Below, one piece after another: positions 12,133 through 22,460 of a stretch of 64,000 nt of DNA. The notes under the pieces are model-generated. The model saw only the letters and a list, made by a program, of their open reading frames with translations. It did not search any database and had not been told where the DNA came from. Position 1 is the stretch's first letter. Each line of letters opens with the position of its first letter. This DNA is from Prunus persica (lineage: Eukaryota > Streptophyta > Magnoliopsida > Rosales > Rosaceae): positions 1,203,134 through 1,267,133 of the forward strand of contig NC_034012.1 in NCBI RefSeq assembly GCF_000346465.2, given 5' to 3'. The translations under genes were made by a program, and so were the position numbers.

Positions 12133-12724
12133 CTACAGGAACCAAAATCACATAAGAATTGGTTTCAAAGTTTCAAGATCAAAAGTTATAATTTCGGAAA
12201 ACAGCTTGCAAATCCGCAAACAGATAACGGAAAAAAGCCCTAATTTGGAAATGAATAAATCATAAATTAAAGCACAATCGAATAAAACACAAATCAACGG
12301 CACAATTTTTATTCCAAAATCAAAAGACTACCAGGAAAAAAGTAGAAACTACAACATCATAAGTAAAATTGACACATGGGTTTCCAGTTCGATATATCAA
12401 AAATCTAAAAAATCCCTAATTCGCTAAATCAATAGATCTAATCGCAAAGACTTCAAGATCCGTGAGACAGGATACAGAAAAAACCCCTAATTTGTGAAAC
12501 AGAAACATAGATCTTAGATTCAAGGCAAAATTATCATACCAAATTCCGATTTCCATTCCCAAATAGTCAAAAACTATAACTAAACATGCAAAACTATCAA
12601 AGGTATAAGGATCCAATCGATCGATCATAAATCTCAAAGATCAAACAAATGAAACACAAACTAAGCATTTAGATCTAAAATTTTAATACAAATTAAACAG
12701 GGAAAGGAGAGAGAGACAATATAC
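12133..12724 (-). other. 5'-leader intron of the polyubiquitin gene
   Basis: On the minus strand a donor (AAG/GTATAT) at 12724-12723 and the acceptor next to the ATG define an intron of 592 bp, T-rich as usual. Leader introns of plant polyubiquitin genes commonly raise expression. The transcribed leader exon lies at 12725 to about 12805. Confidence 0.8.
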
Positions 12725-12830
12725 CTTGACAGGCTGAAAAAGAGGCTTCGAGAGAATTGAAGGGAATTTCTTTGAATATTGAGAAACGAAACAATTTCAA
12801 TTGTGAAGAAAAGAAGAGGCGGAGGCCTTT

Positions 12831-12837
12831 CTTTATA
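12831..12837 (-). promoter_or_regulatory. TATA box of the polyubiquitin gene
   Basis: TATAAAG on the minus strand, about 110 bp before the leader intron donor. A G-box (CACGTG, 12906-12911) lies about 70 bp further upstream. Confidence 0.6.
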
Positions 12838-14915
12838 GCAAAAGAGAAGGAGACTTCGTCACGGATACTGGCTAGGCGTGACGAGGAGGTCCACTGATTT
12901 GGCGACACGTGTAGGAAACAATGTGCCGCTGGCGCGGTTTAGACGGCAAAGTTTGGTATCTAGTCTCCTTTTGTGAGCTAATTTTGAGGTCGATGATGAC
13001 CTCATATGACTCTATCATTGGCTTGTATTGGTGTGTCACGGGACCCTCACGGCGTTATCTTCCACATTAATTATTATTACATTCTTAGCCCTATGTTTTC
13101 GCGATTATTACGACGACTAATCCGCAATCATTCGGTAGGAGTATTTGTTTTTCTGTTTGCTTTCTGGTCACGTAATTTTTCTTTTTCATTATCTCACCAA
13201 TTCATTTTTTTAAATTTATTTTGTGGCCAGAAAATTCATATTTGAAATATATACAATTAATATGTGCAAAGGCCGCTTACCAAAAAACAAATGGCGGCAA
13301 TAACATTCATTGTATAGAAACACTAAACATGATTACCAAAGTTATATTTTATTTGCTTAATTAATTAAGAATATATTAAACAAGATTACCCATTTTAAAG
13401 TCAAGCCAAAAGAAATATATTTTTATATTTCAAGTGGGGTGGGTGGCTCTTCGTTCTATGAAAGTGGGAAAATTATTGTCTCTATTTTTATTATGACTTA
13501 TTTATTGTTTCATTCCTTGTAACACTTAACCACTTGAAACGAAAATTTCCCCATTTTACTTCCTAAATCTTTAAAAATTGCTGAAAATTTTCTCATTTTA
13601 CCACTTCCGTCTATAAAATCATTAAGTGTGCTGAAGTGGCATGGACATTTTAGTAATTTTAGCTCCTTTATCTTCTATCTTTTCTCTTCTCTCTCTCTTT
13701 TCTCTCATCCCCCCAACCCCCATTGCACCCCACCCCTCCCATATTCTTTCTTCTCTGTGTCTCTTTGTAATTCCATGAAGGCTTAGGTCTGCGATGAGGA
13801 TTGGGTCTGGCGAGGAGAGAGGCGGAGAAAGTGAGAGTGGGAGAGACAAAGAAAGAGGCACAAGGAGGGAATGGATGAGGATGCAATAGAGGTACGTTGG
13901 GGGTTGGGTTAGGGAGGGGATAGGAGAGAAGAGAGAGGCAGAGAGAATAAAAGATAGAAGAGAGAAGAGGGGATGGGGGAGGGGGTGGTGTGTGATGAGA
14001 GTTGGATTGGGGAAAAAGAGAGAGAGGTCAATTTAACGGGAAAAGGAGACGGCATTGAGAGGACGACGAAACATTTGAGACGGAGTGGAAGAATGAGAGA
14101 TAAAGTGAGGAAATTTGAGTTATGGGTGGTTCAGTGAGAGCGAATTTGAATTCTAGGTGTGAAACAATAAATAAGTCTTTTAATAATATTTGCCTTTTAT
14201 TTTTTTGTACAAGCAAAGCCTTCTGGATTTTTTGGGCCTATACAGCCCTTAATAAGTGGGCTTTTGTTCCTACGGAGTTGGTATCGTTTTACGATTTATT
14301 GTCTATATTGGTCCTACGGAAATGGAACAAATAAGTTTTTTATTTTTGTTTTTGTTAGGGGTAATGAAATTTACAACAAAATACGAGTCTCCACACCCTA
14401 GACTGTTTAGTTAAAAGCTGAATTTTCATTATTTCCAATTAAATTTGGATATATAAATACTTCAAAACCGAACTTAAAAAAAGGTTGCACATGAGGTGAT
14501 ACCATAGTAGAAAAGTGGGTCAAACTCTCCCCCTCCTCCAAGTGTACCTGAATTCGATTCAGGTAGGAGACAATCTTGAGGCAACTCAATATAGTACTCC
14601 CCCTCCCTATCGAACTACCCCAAAAAAAAACTAAAAAAGTTCGAGTTACAAAGCATTTTTTGTTGAAAGTACTTTTATTTTAAGTATGTTCAAGTTTTTA
14701 TTAAAAATCCAAATGCACCAAGAAAGCATGCACTTCCAAGTTCTTTTGTAAAGTTAGAGACGCTTTTGATTATCTCAATGCAGTAAAATGGAAAAAGAAA
14801 TATTAAGCAATGGAATTAGGAAACTCGTAATTAAGATTAATTTGACATATAATCACTACTTATTCCCCATGCATAAAAATCATGGTAGTTAAGGAAACAT
14901 GTTCTAACTAACAAT
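12838..14915. other. Intergenic region with purine/pyrimidine-skewed tract
   Basis: About 2 kb without a supported gene. A C/T-rich stretch at about 13675-13770 is followed by a G/A-rich stretch at about 13790-14100; open frames there are low-complexity. Part of it (13535-13670) belongs to a dispersed repeat also present inverted at 42960-43110. Confidence 0.4.
13535..13670 (+). repeat. Dispersed non-coding repeat, copy 1
   Basis: The block GCTGAAGTGGCATGGACATT plus the following TTAGTAATTTTAGCT is nearly identical, in reverse complement, to sequence at about 42980-43020. Flanking phrases of the type TTTTACtcCCTGAAACG are shared more loosely. Likely an old MITE-like element; ends not defined. 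Confidence 0.5.
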
Positions 14916-15773
14916 CTAGGATCCACCGGTAACGCTCCCATTGAAAATCTCTATAGTATCACCCTGCCCAACTTGATGCCACCGAAACGACCTGTCGTCC
15001 TCCATCACATTCTGCTTATAGATGAAGAAATAGCTCTCTTGTGGCAAATGAAAGTGTAGCCTGTGGTGCAACTTCTGAAGCTCCTTTCTTAGCTCCCCTA
15101 CATTATCTGATGGGTTCATTTCCACCGGAATTTTCTTCGTCCCGCACTTGGGCAACACCATCAGCTTCAACTTATTCCTCGACACCGCCACACCCCCGGC
15201 CCCGGGACCACCCATTGCCAGCGGTGAAGCCACCGCTGCCGCTGCCGTTGGGGACGGTCTCAAGCTCACCTCGATCTCCGCATTGTCTGAAAGCTCACAA
15301 TCACGTAAGGAACGATGATCTTGCAACTCATTGCCAAGTGAATGGAGCACCAAGCGACCAATTGGGACAGCTTGATCCATCGCTTGAATTTTTTCTTTTA
15401 GTTTTGTAACGGTGTCGTTTATGTCCATTTCAACAGGGACATGCATTTTGGACGTGGGGGTCTTCACGTTGAGCTGGATTTTCTTGGACGGCGCCGGCGA
15501 GTCTTCCACCTTGACATTGTTGTTGTTGTTGGTGGTGGTGGGTTTTTCGGATTCAGAGGCAACGATGAGTTGAATGTGAGAGTTGTTGAGGATCTCACAG
15601 TAGGCAACGTCTTTGTCGTCTTCAAGGACTTGGCCATTGAAGACTAGGGTTTGGTGGGGAACAGAAATGCCCTGGTATTTCTGGACCTTTTCTTTGATCT
15701 CCAGGACTGTGTCAAAGTAACCCACTTCAATGGTGAAGGATCTTCCTCTTTGGGGCTCAAAAATCACATCCAT
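14916..15773 (-). CDS. Protein of three tandem ubiquitin-like domains
   Basis: Single-exon frame. An ATG at 15827 is in frame, but it gives a low-complexity His/Thr lead-in (MHTHIHIYTHT), so the ATG at 15773 (MDVIFEPQRG) is preferred: 285 residues. Ubiquitin-like folds span about residues 1-73, 98-173 and 201-280, joined by an Asn/Thr-rich linker and an Ala/Gly-rich linker. None ends in the Gly-Gly needed for conjugation and processing, so this is not a modifier precursor; a fixed multi-UBL adaptor, perhaps proteasome-related, is more likely (inference). It lies 2.8 kb from the polyubiquitin gene, same strand. From memory, Arabidopsis has similar ubiquitin-like genes beside UBQ10. Function is unknown. 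Confidence 0.88.
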   Translation of the reverse strand: MDVIFEPQRGRSFTIEVGYFDTVLEIKEKVQKYQGISVPHQTLVFNGQVLEDDKDVAYCEILNNSHIQLIVASESEKPTTTNNNNNVKVEDSPAPSKKIQLNVKTPTSKMHVPVEMDINDTVTKLKEKIQAMDQAVPIGRLVLHSLGNELQDHRSLRDCELSDNAEIEVSLRPSPTAAAAVASPLAMGGPGAGGVAVSRNKLKLMVLPKCGTKKIPVEMNPSDNVGELRKELQKLHHRLHFHLPQESYFFIYKQNVMEDDRSFRWHQVGQGDTIEIFNGSVTGGS

Positions 15774-16483
15774 TTTCAATTTTTTCTTCTGGTCTGTGTG
15801 TGTGTATATATGTATATGTGTGTGCACCTAAAAGGGTGGCATAAATGTGTTGTAACTGTATCCGATTTGCATGTTGTTTTTAAAACTTAAAGGGATTCAA
15901 ATTCTGGATTAATTAGAAAGAATCAAAGAACGTTATCCCATTTATTATGCAATCTCGGATTTTCAGGTTTTAATCTTTCAATGCTGTTGTTATCCACTTC
16001 CCCCTCCTCCCTACTCAAATCATTTCAAATTAAATTGTATCAAAAAAAATTATTTCTGTTTAAATGCATTTTAAATATTATTAAAGACGGTCCTGCAAAA
16101 AAAATTAGTGTCAAAACTTTTGAAATTGAAAAATTAAAAATATATACGTTTACACGTGATTTTGAAGATTTATTCAGTCTAAGAAATTAATTACTTGTGG
16201 TTCCTTTTTCCTCTTTTTTTTCAACTTTTGATTACATTGATTTAAGGAAGATCATCGGAATAAACAGGTCGGTATAAGTTTGATGAGTAGATTAAGATCG
16301 TGTTTGGTATTTTCATTTTATTTTATTTTTAAACCGCGTCGTTGAAGCCTAAACCTGTTTCTGCAATTTTGCAATTTTGTCAGCTATTGAACACAAAAGC
16401 TCAATATGCTTCAAATTAAAATTAAACAGAATGAGCTGAGGAAAAATAAACAAGTACATGGTAGTCAAATGAACACACAAACT
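15774..16483. other. Promoter of the UBL gene and 3' flank of TDP1
   Basis: AT-rich, with a short TG/TA-rich low-complexity tract at about 15795-15825. Nothing else recognised. Confidence 0.35.
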
Positions 16484-19400
16484 TCATGACGCTTGAGAAG
16501 CATAGAGCTGAACGTGTCGCGGCCAAACTTGACCATAAACATCTTTCTTGTTATACCGCCGGTCCCAAGACCAAGGCACATCTGCTAAGGAGATGAGATG
16601 AAAAGACATAAGATGATGAAATATGCGAATGGAAGGGTAATATAAATGTAAGAAACTGCAAGTTGACTGACCTTCAGTGGTGTATGGCTGGGGAGGGAGT
16701 TCATAAGGCACAGGCAATTTGATTACTTCAGATGATGAATCTGAATTCCTGTTTCCATGCCAATTCAGAGTCACAAGTGTTGTTCTTGATGCTTCCGAAG
16801 ATTCTGGCCGTCCGCATTTATCCTGAAACTCGATGGAATTAATGTCTTTCTACTCTATTTTTTGTGCCATTTTCTTCCTTTATGTTAATCTCTCAAGTGT
16901 GATACTAATAAAGTATTTAAGTAGTGTGTGTAAAACGGTCAGCATGTAGCTGTTACCTCTGACGGAACCCCATTACTGGTACAAGAAAATCCAGAACTGC
17001 ATGTTTTAAACGGCAGAAACAGCACTCCAAGCTGTAATGAGCCACGCAAAGTGAATTAAATATACAGCACCAAAGCTTTGGTAGGAGCAGAGTATAGCCA
17101 CAAGACAAATAATTTGTAGAGAATGGGCAATATATTTATAGACATATTCAATTGAAATATATCGTTTGATGTATTGACATCCTCTAGGTCCTCGTATGAT
17201 TTAGGACCTGCAGTAACTTGTATTTGAAAAGCTTGAAAAATTTCCCAACTCGGATGAACATCTCGAGTAAACCTCACAACAATGTATCTTCAACTGAGAA
17301 ACTAACCTCATAAGAACGGATCATCAACTGTGAATTATTCTTCTGGAGAGCTCCCCAGGCAGCCTTGCTAAGATTTGCTGAAGTTAGCAAGAACCAACTG
17401 TTGGGACAATGTAGAAATTCACAGTTACTGCTCAAAATTGACTATGAAGGGTATGCTACTAAACATTCTAAAAACATAAACCCAGAAAAACACAATCAAT
17501 AGGGTCGGAGATGAACTCTTACGCAAGTTTCTGACCATTGTAACGAGTGTATGTCTTTATATGTGGCATTGCACGACTGAAATGAAAAGGCAGAACTGTT
17601 AATATCAATTTATAGGATAACGGAAAAAATTGAAAATAAAAGACAATATTTATGCGGGTCTTTCTGCACAACAATTAATCAGTTTCTTTAGTCAGATTTT
17701 CTAGAAATATTCCACCTAAGCATTTCAGGGTCAAATATTTCACTAGAGAGAGAGAGAGAGACCAGCGGCCAGTATGGCGTGCCATCCATCTTGCCCAGTA
17801 CTTTCTTAAGAAGTCTTTCTCCACATTCTTTAGTGGACTTGGAACTGCATTTCCAGCCGCATAACCCTGGCAAAGAGTGTAACCCACAAAAAAGCAGCAT
17901 TCACTTATAAGGTGCACAAATGAAAGCAAGATGCAGAATATATAATCTAAGTTAAATGAAAGCAAGATGCAGAATATATAATTTAAGTTACAACGCACAT
18001 TCAAAGATTACGTGATAGACAGATGACTCTTTTGCCAGTTAATTGCTGAATTACCCCTATATAGTATTTCATTTAAATATGTCCCCAACTACATGAGGTC
18101 TATTGAGATTTATCCAGGTAAGGTCTTTTGGATTTCTTGCCCATGGTAAAAACCTAGAAACTTTATGGAAGATGACCATATAATAGTAAAGCAAGGTCTA
18201 TTGGAAAAGGTTCACAACAATGACCTACTTGATAGTACCTCTAGAGAGCATCTGACATCTTCTACCGTAGGCCATATTATAAGTGGCTCCCCAGGACCGA
18301 GGGGAGTTCTATCGTCTGATAAACCTGACGACATTGAAGATGCAAGCTCAGCCATCCACTTCTCATCCAAAGATCCTAGGGAGGAGAACTGCAAAAAAGC
18401 AAAGATCCAACATAATTAGAAAGCTAGCTCAAAATTAGATTTGCTTTACTACTATTTCTTTTTACCTTCCACAAAGCAAAGCACTCGACAGCATAAAGTT
18501 TACCGCATTAGTCATTATTCCATTCTATATATCATGCAAGTAAAGAGACCAATAGATGAAAATCAATTGAAAATGCTAAGTCAAGAATCCCAAAAATTGG
18601 ACACAAATCAAATGCAATATATCTATACTGATAGGTACAGAATTTTGGAGTTACATTGCTCAATTTTTGCACCTAATCAAAGAAAAGCACTCAGCATTGA
18701 CATCGTACATTATATGAGTCAACCGATTGTGTCCCCGTACCTGATAAGCAAGAGGAGATTTCCGAAACTCTTTATCAAAAGTGTACTCCTGGAGAATAGT
18801 GCGTAGCTTCATATGTCCCCACTTTTTCATGTTCGTACTCGTATGATATCCAGGGACAGATGCAATTAACCTCACCTGAAAATTATACACATGGACGAAG
18901 ATACTAACTTTGACATTATACTATCCCCAACAAAACAAAACCAATGTATATAAAGTTCAAGGAATAGAAAACACACTGCTGCATTGCTGTAATCAAACTT
19001 CTTGAAAAATGACGGATTGATTTTGAAGCTTCCCAAGTTAGGAAAATTAACAGAAAACTCCGGCCACTGTTGACAGTCAACCAACAAGATGAAGATTATT
19101 ACGTTAAATTTGAATTAGCATCTTTAAAAATCAAAACATCTCGAAACTAGAGATATAAGGTAACAAAAAGGCAAGAAAACCAAAACAATAAATAAAATCA
19201 ACCAATGATCCACATAAATTGTTATATTAATACCTTAAGTGCACTGAGATAATCAATTAAGTCGTTTTCAAATCCGCATCCTTTGCTTGGATTATTTTGA
19301 TCTTTCCATGGAAAATCTTGCATCCACAAACCTTGGCTTTTGTTGTTCCAGTCAACAAATATTAAGTTTGCTGTGTGTACAATAATTCTCACTCCTCGAG

Positions 19401-21108
19401 GATACACAAGAAGCATGGCCTTGGAATGGTGCGTCCCAAATGAAATGGGCAATGGTGGTTTGTGTAGAATCCAATTTGCAGGCTTCTTTCTCTAAAATTA
19501 GAGGTAACAACTTAAGGTCCAGGTTCCGGAAGAAAGCATAACATAGACAGAGATTAGGCATAAATAGAGCTAACTCAGACCTTCATATAATCCAGTGTAC
19601 CATCACCCTCACCATGAATAACCAAGACATGCGGGACTTTTGCAATTTTTGGGCATGCTAAAGCAGGGAGGGAAAGAAAAATAAAAACAATCAGAAGCAA
19701 TCAGGGAAGAATAGAAAGGATGCAACCATGAAATAGCTTATGCATGACACAAAGGTAATATGCCATCAACCAGATTCAGAATATGCACAAAACAGAAAAT
19801 ATTTCTACAGGAAACACAATCAAGATGACAAGAACAACATACCAGGTATCAACCAATCGATGTCTACCATGTAATTCGAAAGGATTGCCACGACAATATC
19901 CCCCTACAACAACAAAAATAAAAAATCGAAGTAAATTAAATTCCCATCCAAAACCAAATATTCATAAAGTCAATCAATTTCTTCCAGAACGTTTGCATGC
20001 TGAATATGAACCTCAGGCGTGCACTATTCATGCAAAAACACGAGCTAAAGCTTAAATATACTTCCACAAACACATTGCCGCATCGAGCACACTGCATATG
20101 GAACCAACAAGTTGTTCCTTACAACAGGGTACAATGGTTACCTGAATCACGTCCCCTATAGAAACACAAGAGGTATTTGCCCATTGGGGAAGTCCTCGCA
20201 CATTCAAAAGCCGAAAGGTCTGTGGTATTTTATCATTAGGAACACGAAAATGCTGTATCGCCTCCACTTGACCGCCATCTCTCTTAGACTGCAAATTCCC
20301 ACGATTCTCAGCCCCCAAGCTGCTTCCTTCCACCTCAGCCTTCAAAGTCCAAAGTCGATAAAGAAGGCATTTTGTTAGCCTCTCAAAATCACATTTTCCA
20401 TAATCATCAACAGCAGTTTAATCAATCAAACTATTTAAAATCAAAAGAGGGACACCTTAAAACTTGTATTGGAACCTTTCTCTTGGAGCACTAGCTTACG
20501 TGACCGTTTTCGGCTCAACTCCTCAACTTCAGCACCCTTTCCTCTATCGTTTGAACCCCTCTTATGGTTATGGACACCATGCGCATCTACATCTTCGTTA
20601 CCAGACAGTGTCTTATACTTGAAAAGATAATGCCCCGGAATTAGCTCTATAACATCACCATGGTGTATAGTCGCATTGTCTTTGGGAAACAATTTATTCC
20701 TAGCATTCTCCGATTTAACAACAATGGGATTGGTTCCATCCTACAGTTGCAATATTAACGTTAGCAATCGATCCACTTCGGTTAAACAGTGGACTGGTTT
20801 GGAGGTTTAAATTACGGAATTACCACGGCCAAAACGGCGGAAGCATCAGGAGAGGCAGTGAGAGTGAGGTGCTTGCGGCTAAGTCTTTTGTCGGAGAGGG
20901 AAGCTGTGGTGTGGCGGCCGATGTAATTTGGACCTTGGTTGAGGGGTATGTTGGGGATTGAAGTGTCTTCCTCTAGCTTGTCGTTGAGAGGAACCAAATA
21001 TCCTATCTGCACAGAGCAAACATAAACATCTGCATCAGTAAAAATAAAATGATAGGTGGGAATTAGAAAGGGGCAAAAGGGTAAGGGAGGGACCAGAAGG
21101 CGAGGCAT
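16484..21108 (-). CDS. TDP1: Tyrosyl-DNA phosphodiesterase 1 with N-terminal FHA domain
   Basis: Fifteen exons fit in phase: 21108-20824, 20740-20456, 20339-20142, 19903-19843, 19657-19581, 19491-19234, 19066-18977, 18875-18741, 18388-18239, 17866-17763, 17576-17523, 17397-17307, 17031-16957, 16822-16672 and 16581-16484; 703 residues if nothing is removed from exon 1. TDP1 hydrolyses the bond between a stalled topoisomerase I tyrosine and the DNA 3' end. It is a phospholipase-D-fold enzyme with two HxK motifs: THHSKAM with HTAN (His324, Lys326, Asn344) and [10 protein letters not shown] with [11 protein letters not shown] (His553, Lys555). The N-terminal third has FHA signatures ([23 protein letters not shown]), suggesting binding to phosphothreonine partners. 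The C-terminus ([19 protein letters not shown]) is typical. The start is uncertain: an acceptor-like site lies before IGYLVP at 21007, so exon 1 could be shorter. Confidence 0.92.
17918..17989. repeat. 36-bp tandem duplication in a TDP1 intron
   Basis: 17918-17953 and 17954-17989 are adjacent copies with one difference (C/T). They lie in the intron between exons 9 and 10. Confidence 0.85.
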
Positions 21109-21476
21109 TGGTGAATGTTTGGGTGCATGAGAGTGGCGAGAGATATGTTGAGGAGCGAAGAGGAGATCGGTAGCTTTTACTGTTCAAGTCTTGAACACAA
21201 TGGAAGTGGAAAGCTGAAGAACAGTGAGAAAAGCTTGAAGCTTGAGAGAGATCATTTTGACTCGGTGGGGAAGAAGAACTGAGAGAGAGAAGCACGAGTG
21301 TTGGCAAATTTGGAGGCAGCTCTCGGAAAATTGTGTGCTGTTTCTGTTTAGAAATTCGTCACATGACACTGATGACTTGTTGTTGGGCTCTTTGTTCATA
21401 AGCCAAACGTCATTTCGGGCCCTCTTTGTCAGGTCTCATAGGACCAAATGCATTTTGACCCAGCTTACTTATCAAT

Positions 21477-21909
21477 AGTATAGCCGCCCGGCTATACTAC
21501 GGTTTTTCTTTTTAAAGGCGCTAGGCGGGCCCCCTTTTTTATTTTTATAAAAATTATAAATAGTATAGCCGCGCGGCTATACTAGGGATTTTTGTATAGC
21601 CGGACGGCTATACACGTGCGAAGGGTCCCCCTTTTTTATTTTTATAAAATTATAAATAGTATAGCCGCTCGGCTATAATAGGGATTTTTTTATAAAAACG
21701 TACTATTTTGGACACGTGGGCACTAGGCGCTAGGCGGGTCATCCTTTTTTTATTTTTTTATTATAAATGGGATAGCCGCGCGGCTATAATACAGGTTTTT
21801 TAAAAAGAGTATAGCCACCCGGCTTTACAGTTTTGACACTTATCACTAGGCGGATCCTCCTTTCTTAATTTTTTTAATTATATATTAGTATAGCCGCCCG
21901 GCTATACTG
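21477..21909. repeat. Palindrome array 2, inverted relative to array 1
   Basis: Seven units near 21477-21498, 21561-21584, 21594-21613, 21657-21680, 21769-21790, 21809-21830 and 21886-21909. The same GTATAGCC-N4-GGCTATAC core is seen, with centres GCCC, GCGC, GGAC, GCTC, GCGC, ACCC and GCCC. Spacers (GCTAGGCGGG, then T-rich) are the reverse complement of those in array 1. G-boxes CACGTG occur at 21613-21618 and 21713-21718. The array begins 369 bp upstream of the TDP1 start. Confidence 0.88.
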
Positions 21910-22460
21910 TGGTTTTATGTTTTTTTAATTTTTAAGTAGTATGCTCCCAATGTCAAGTTGAATATCCGCGAAGTAGGGGAATTGCATACTTTCAATTTTT
22001 TTGTTTTTTGTTTTTGTTTTTAACTTACTGTGTCTTCCAAGCTGATCAGAATTGCTACACGAAGAACGTTTGTTGTAACACCAGCTATTACACAAATACT
22101 TAATCCATATACAATCAATGAGCATCAAATGGGAATTGAAAAGTCGTGAGTTCAACGGTGATTTTACCTCAAAGTCGCATATACGTACGTAGTAGTGTTT
22201 GTTATATAAATTATCCTTGAATGAATCCCAACAAATGAATCCATATCAACTTCGCCTTATAACTTCCCTCTGTAAAGGTTACAGAATACAATTTGCTAAT
22301 ATAGCGATTTGCAACTACAGTCCTAATACCCTGCCTTCCATCCACCACTCCGCTATTTCAACAAAAATATGGGTTAACTCTTCCATGTATTGGTCTAATT
22401 TACCAAAAAGTGTCTTGTCGGTATTTCAAGAACATGAGGTAGCATGGGCAACAAAATTTG
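21910..22460. other. Spacer between palindrome array 2 and the DnaJ 3' end
   Basis: AT-rich sequence that should include the DnaJ 3' UTR. No gene recognised. Confidence 0.35.

Noticed and set aside
13622..14000. Possible gene in the purine/pyrimidine-rich region
   Set aside because: Frames are low-complexity with no splice logic or domain.
15774..15827. Longer N-terminus of the UBL protein from ATG 15827
   Set aside because: The added 18 residues are His/Thr low complexity from a repeat-like leader; the UBL fold begins exactly at the second Met.
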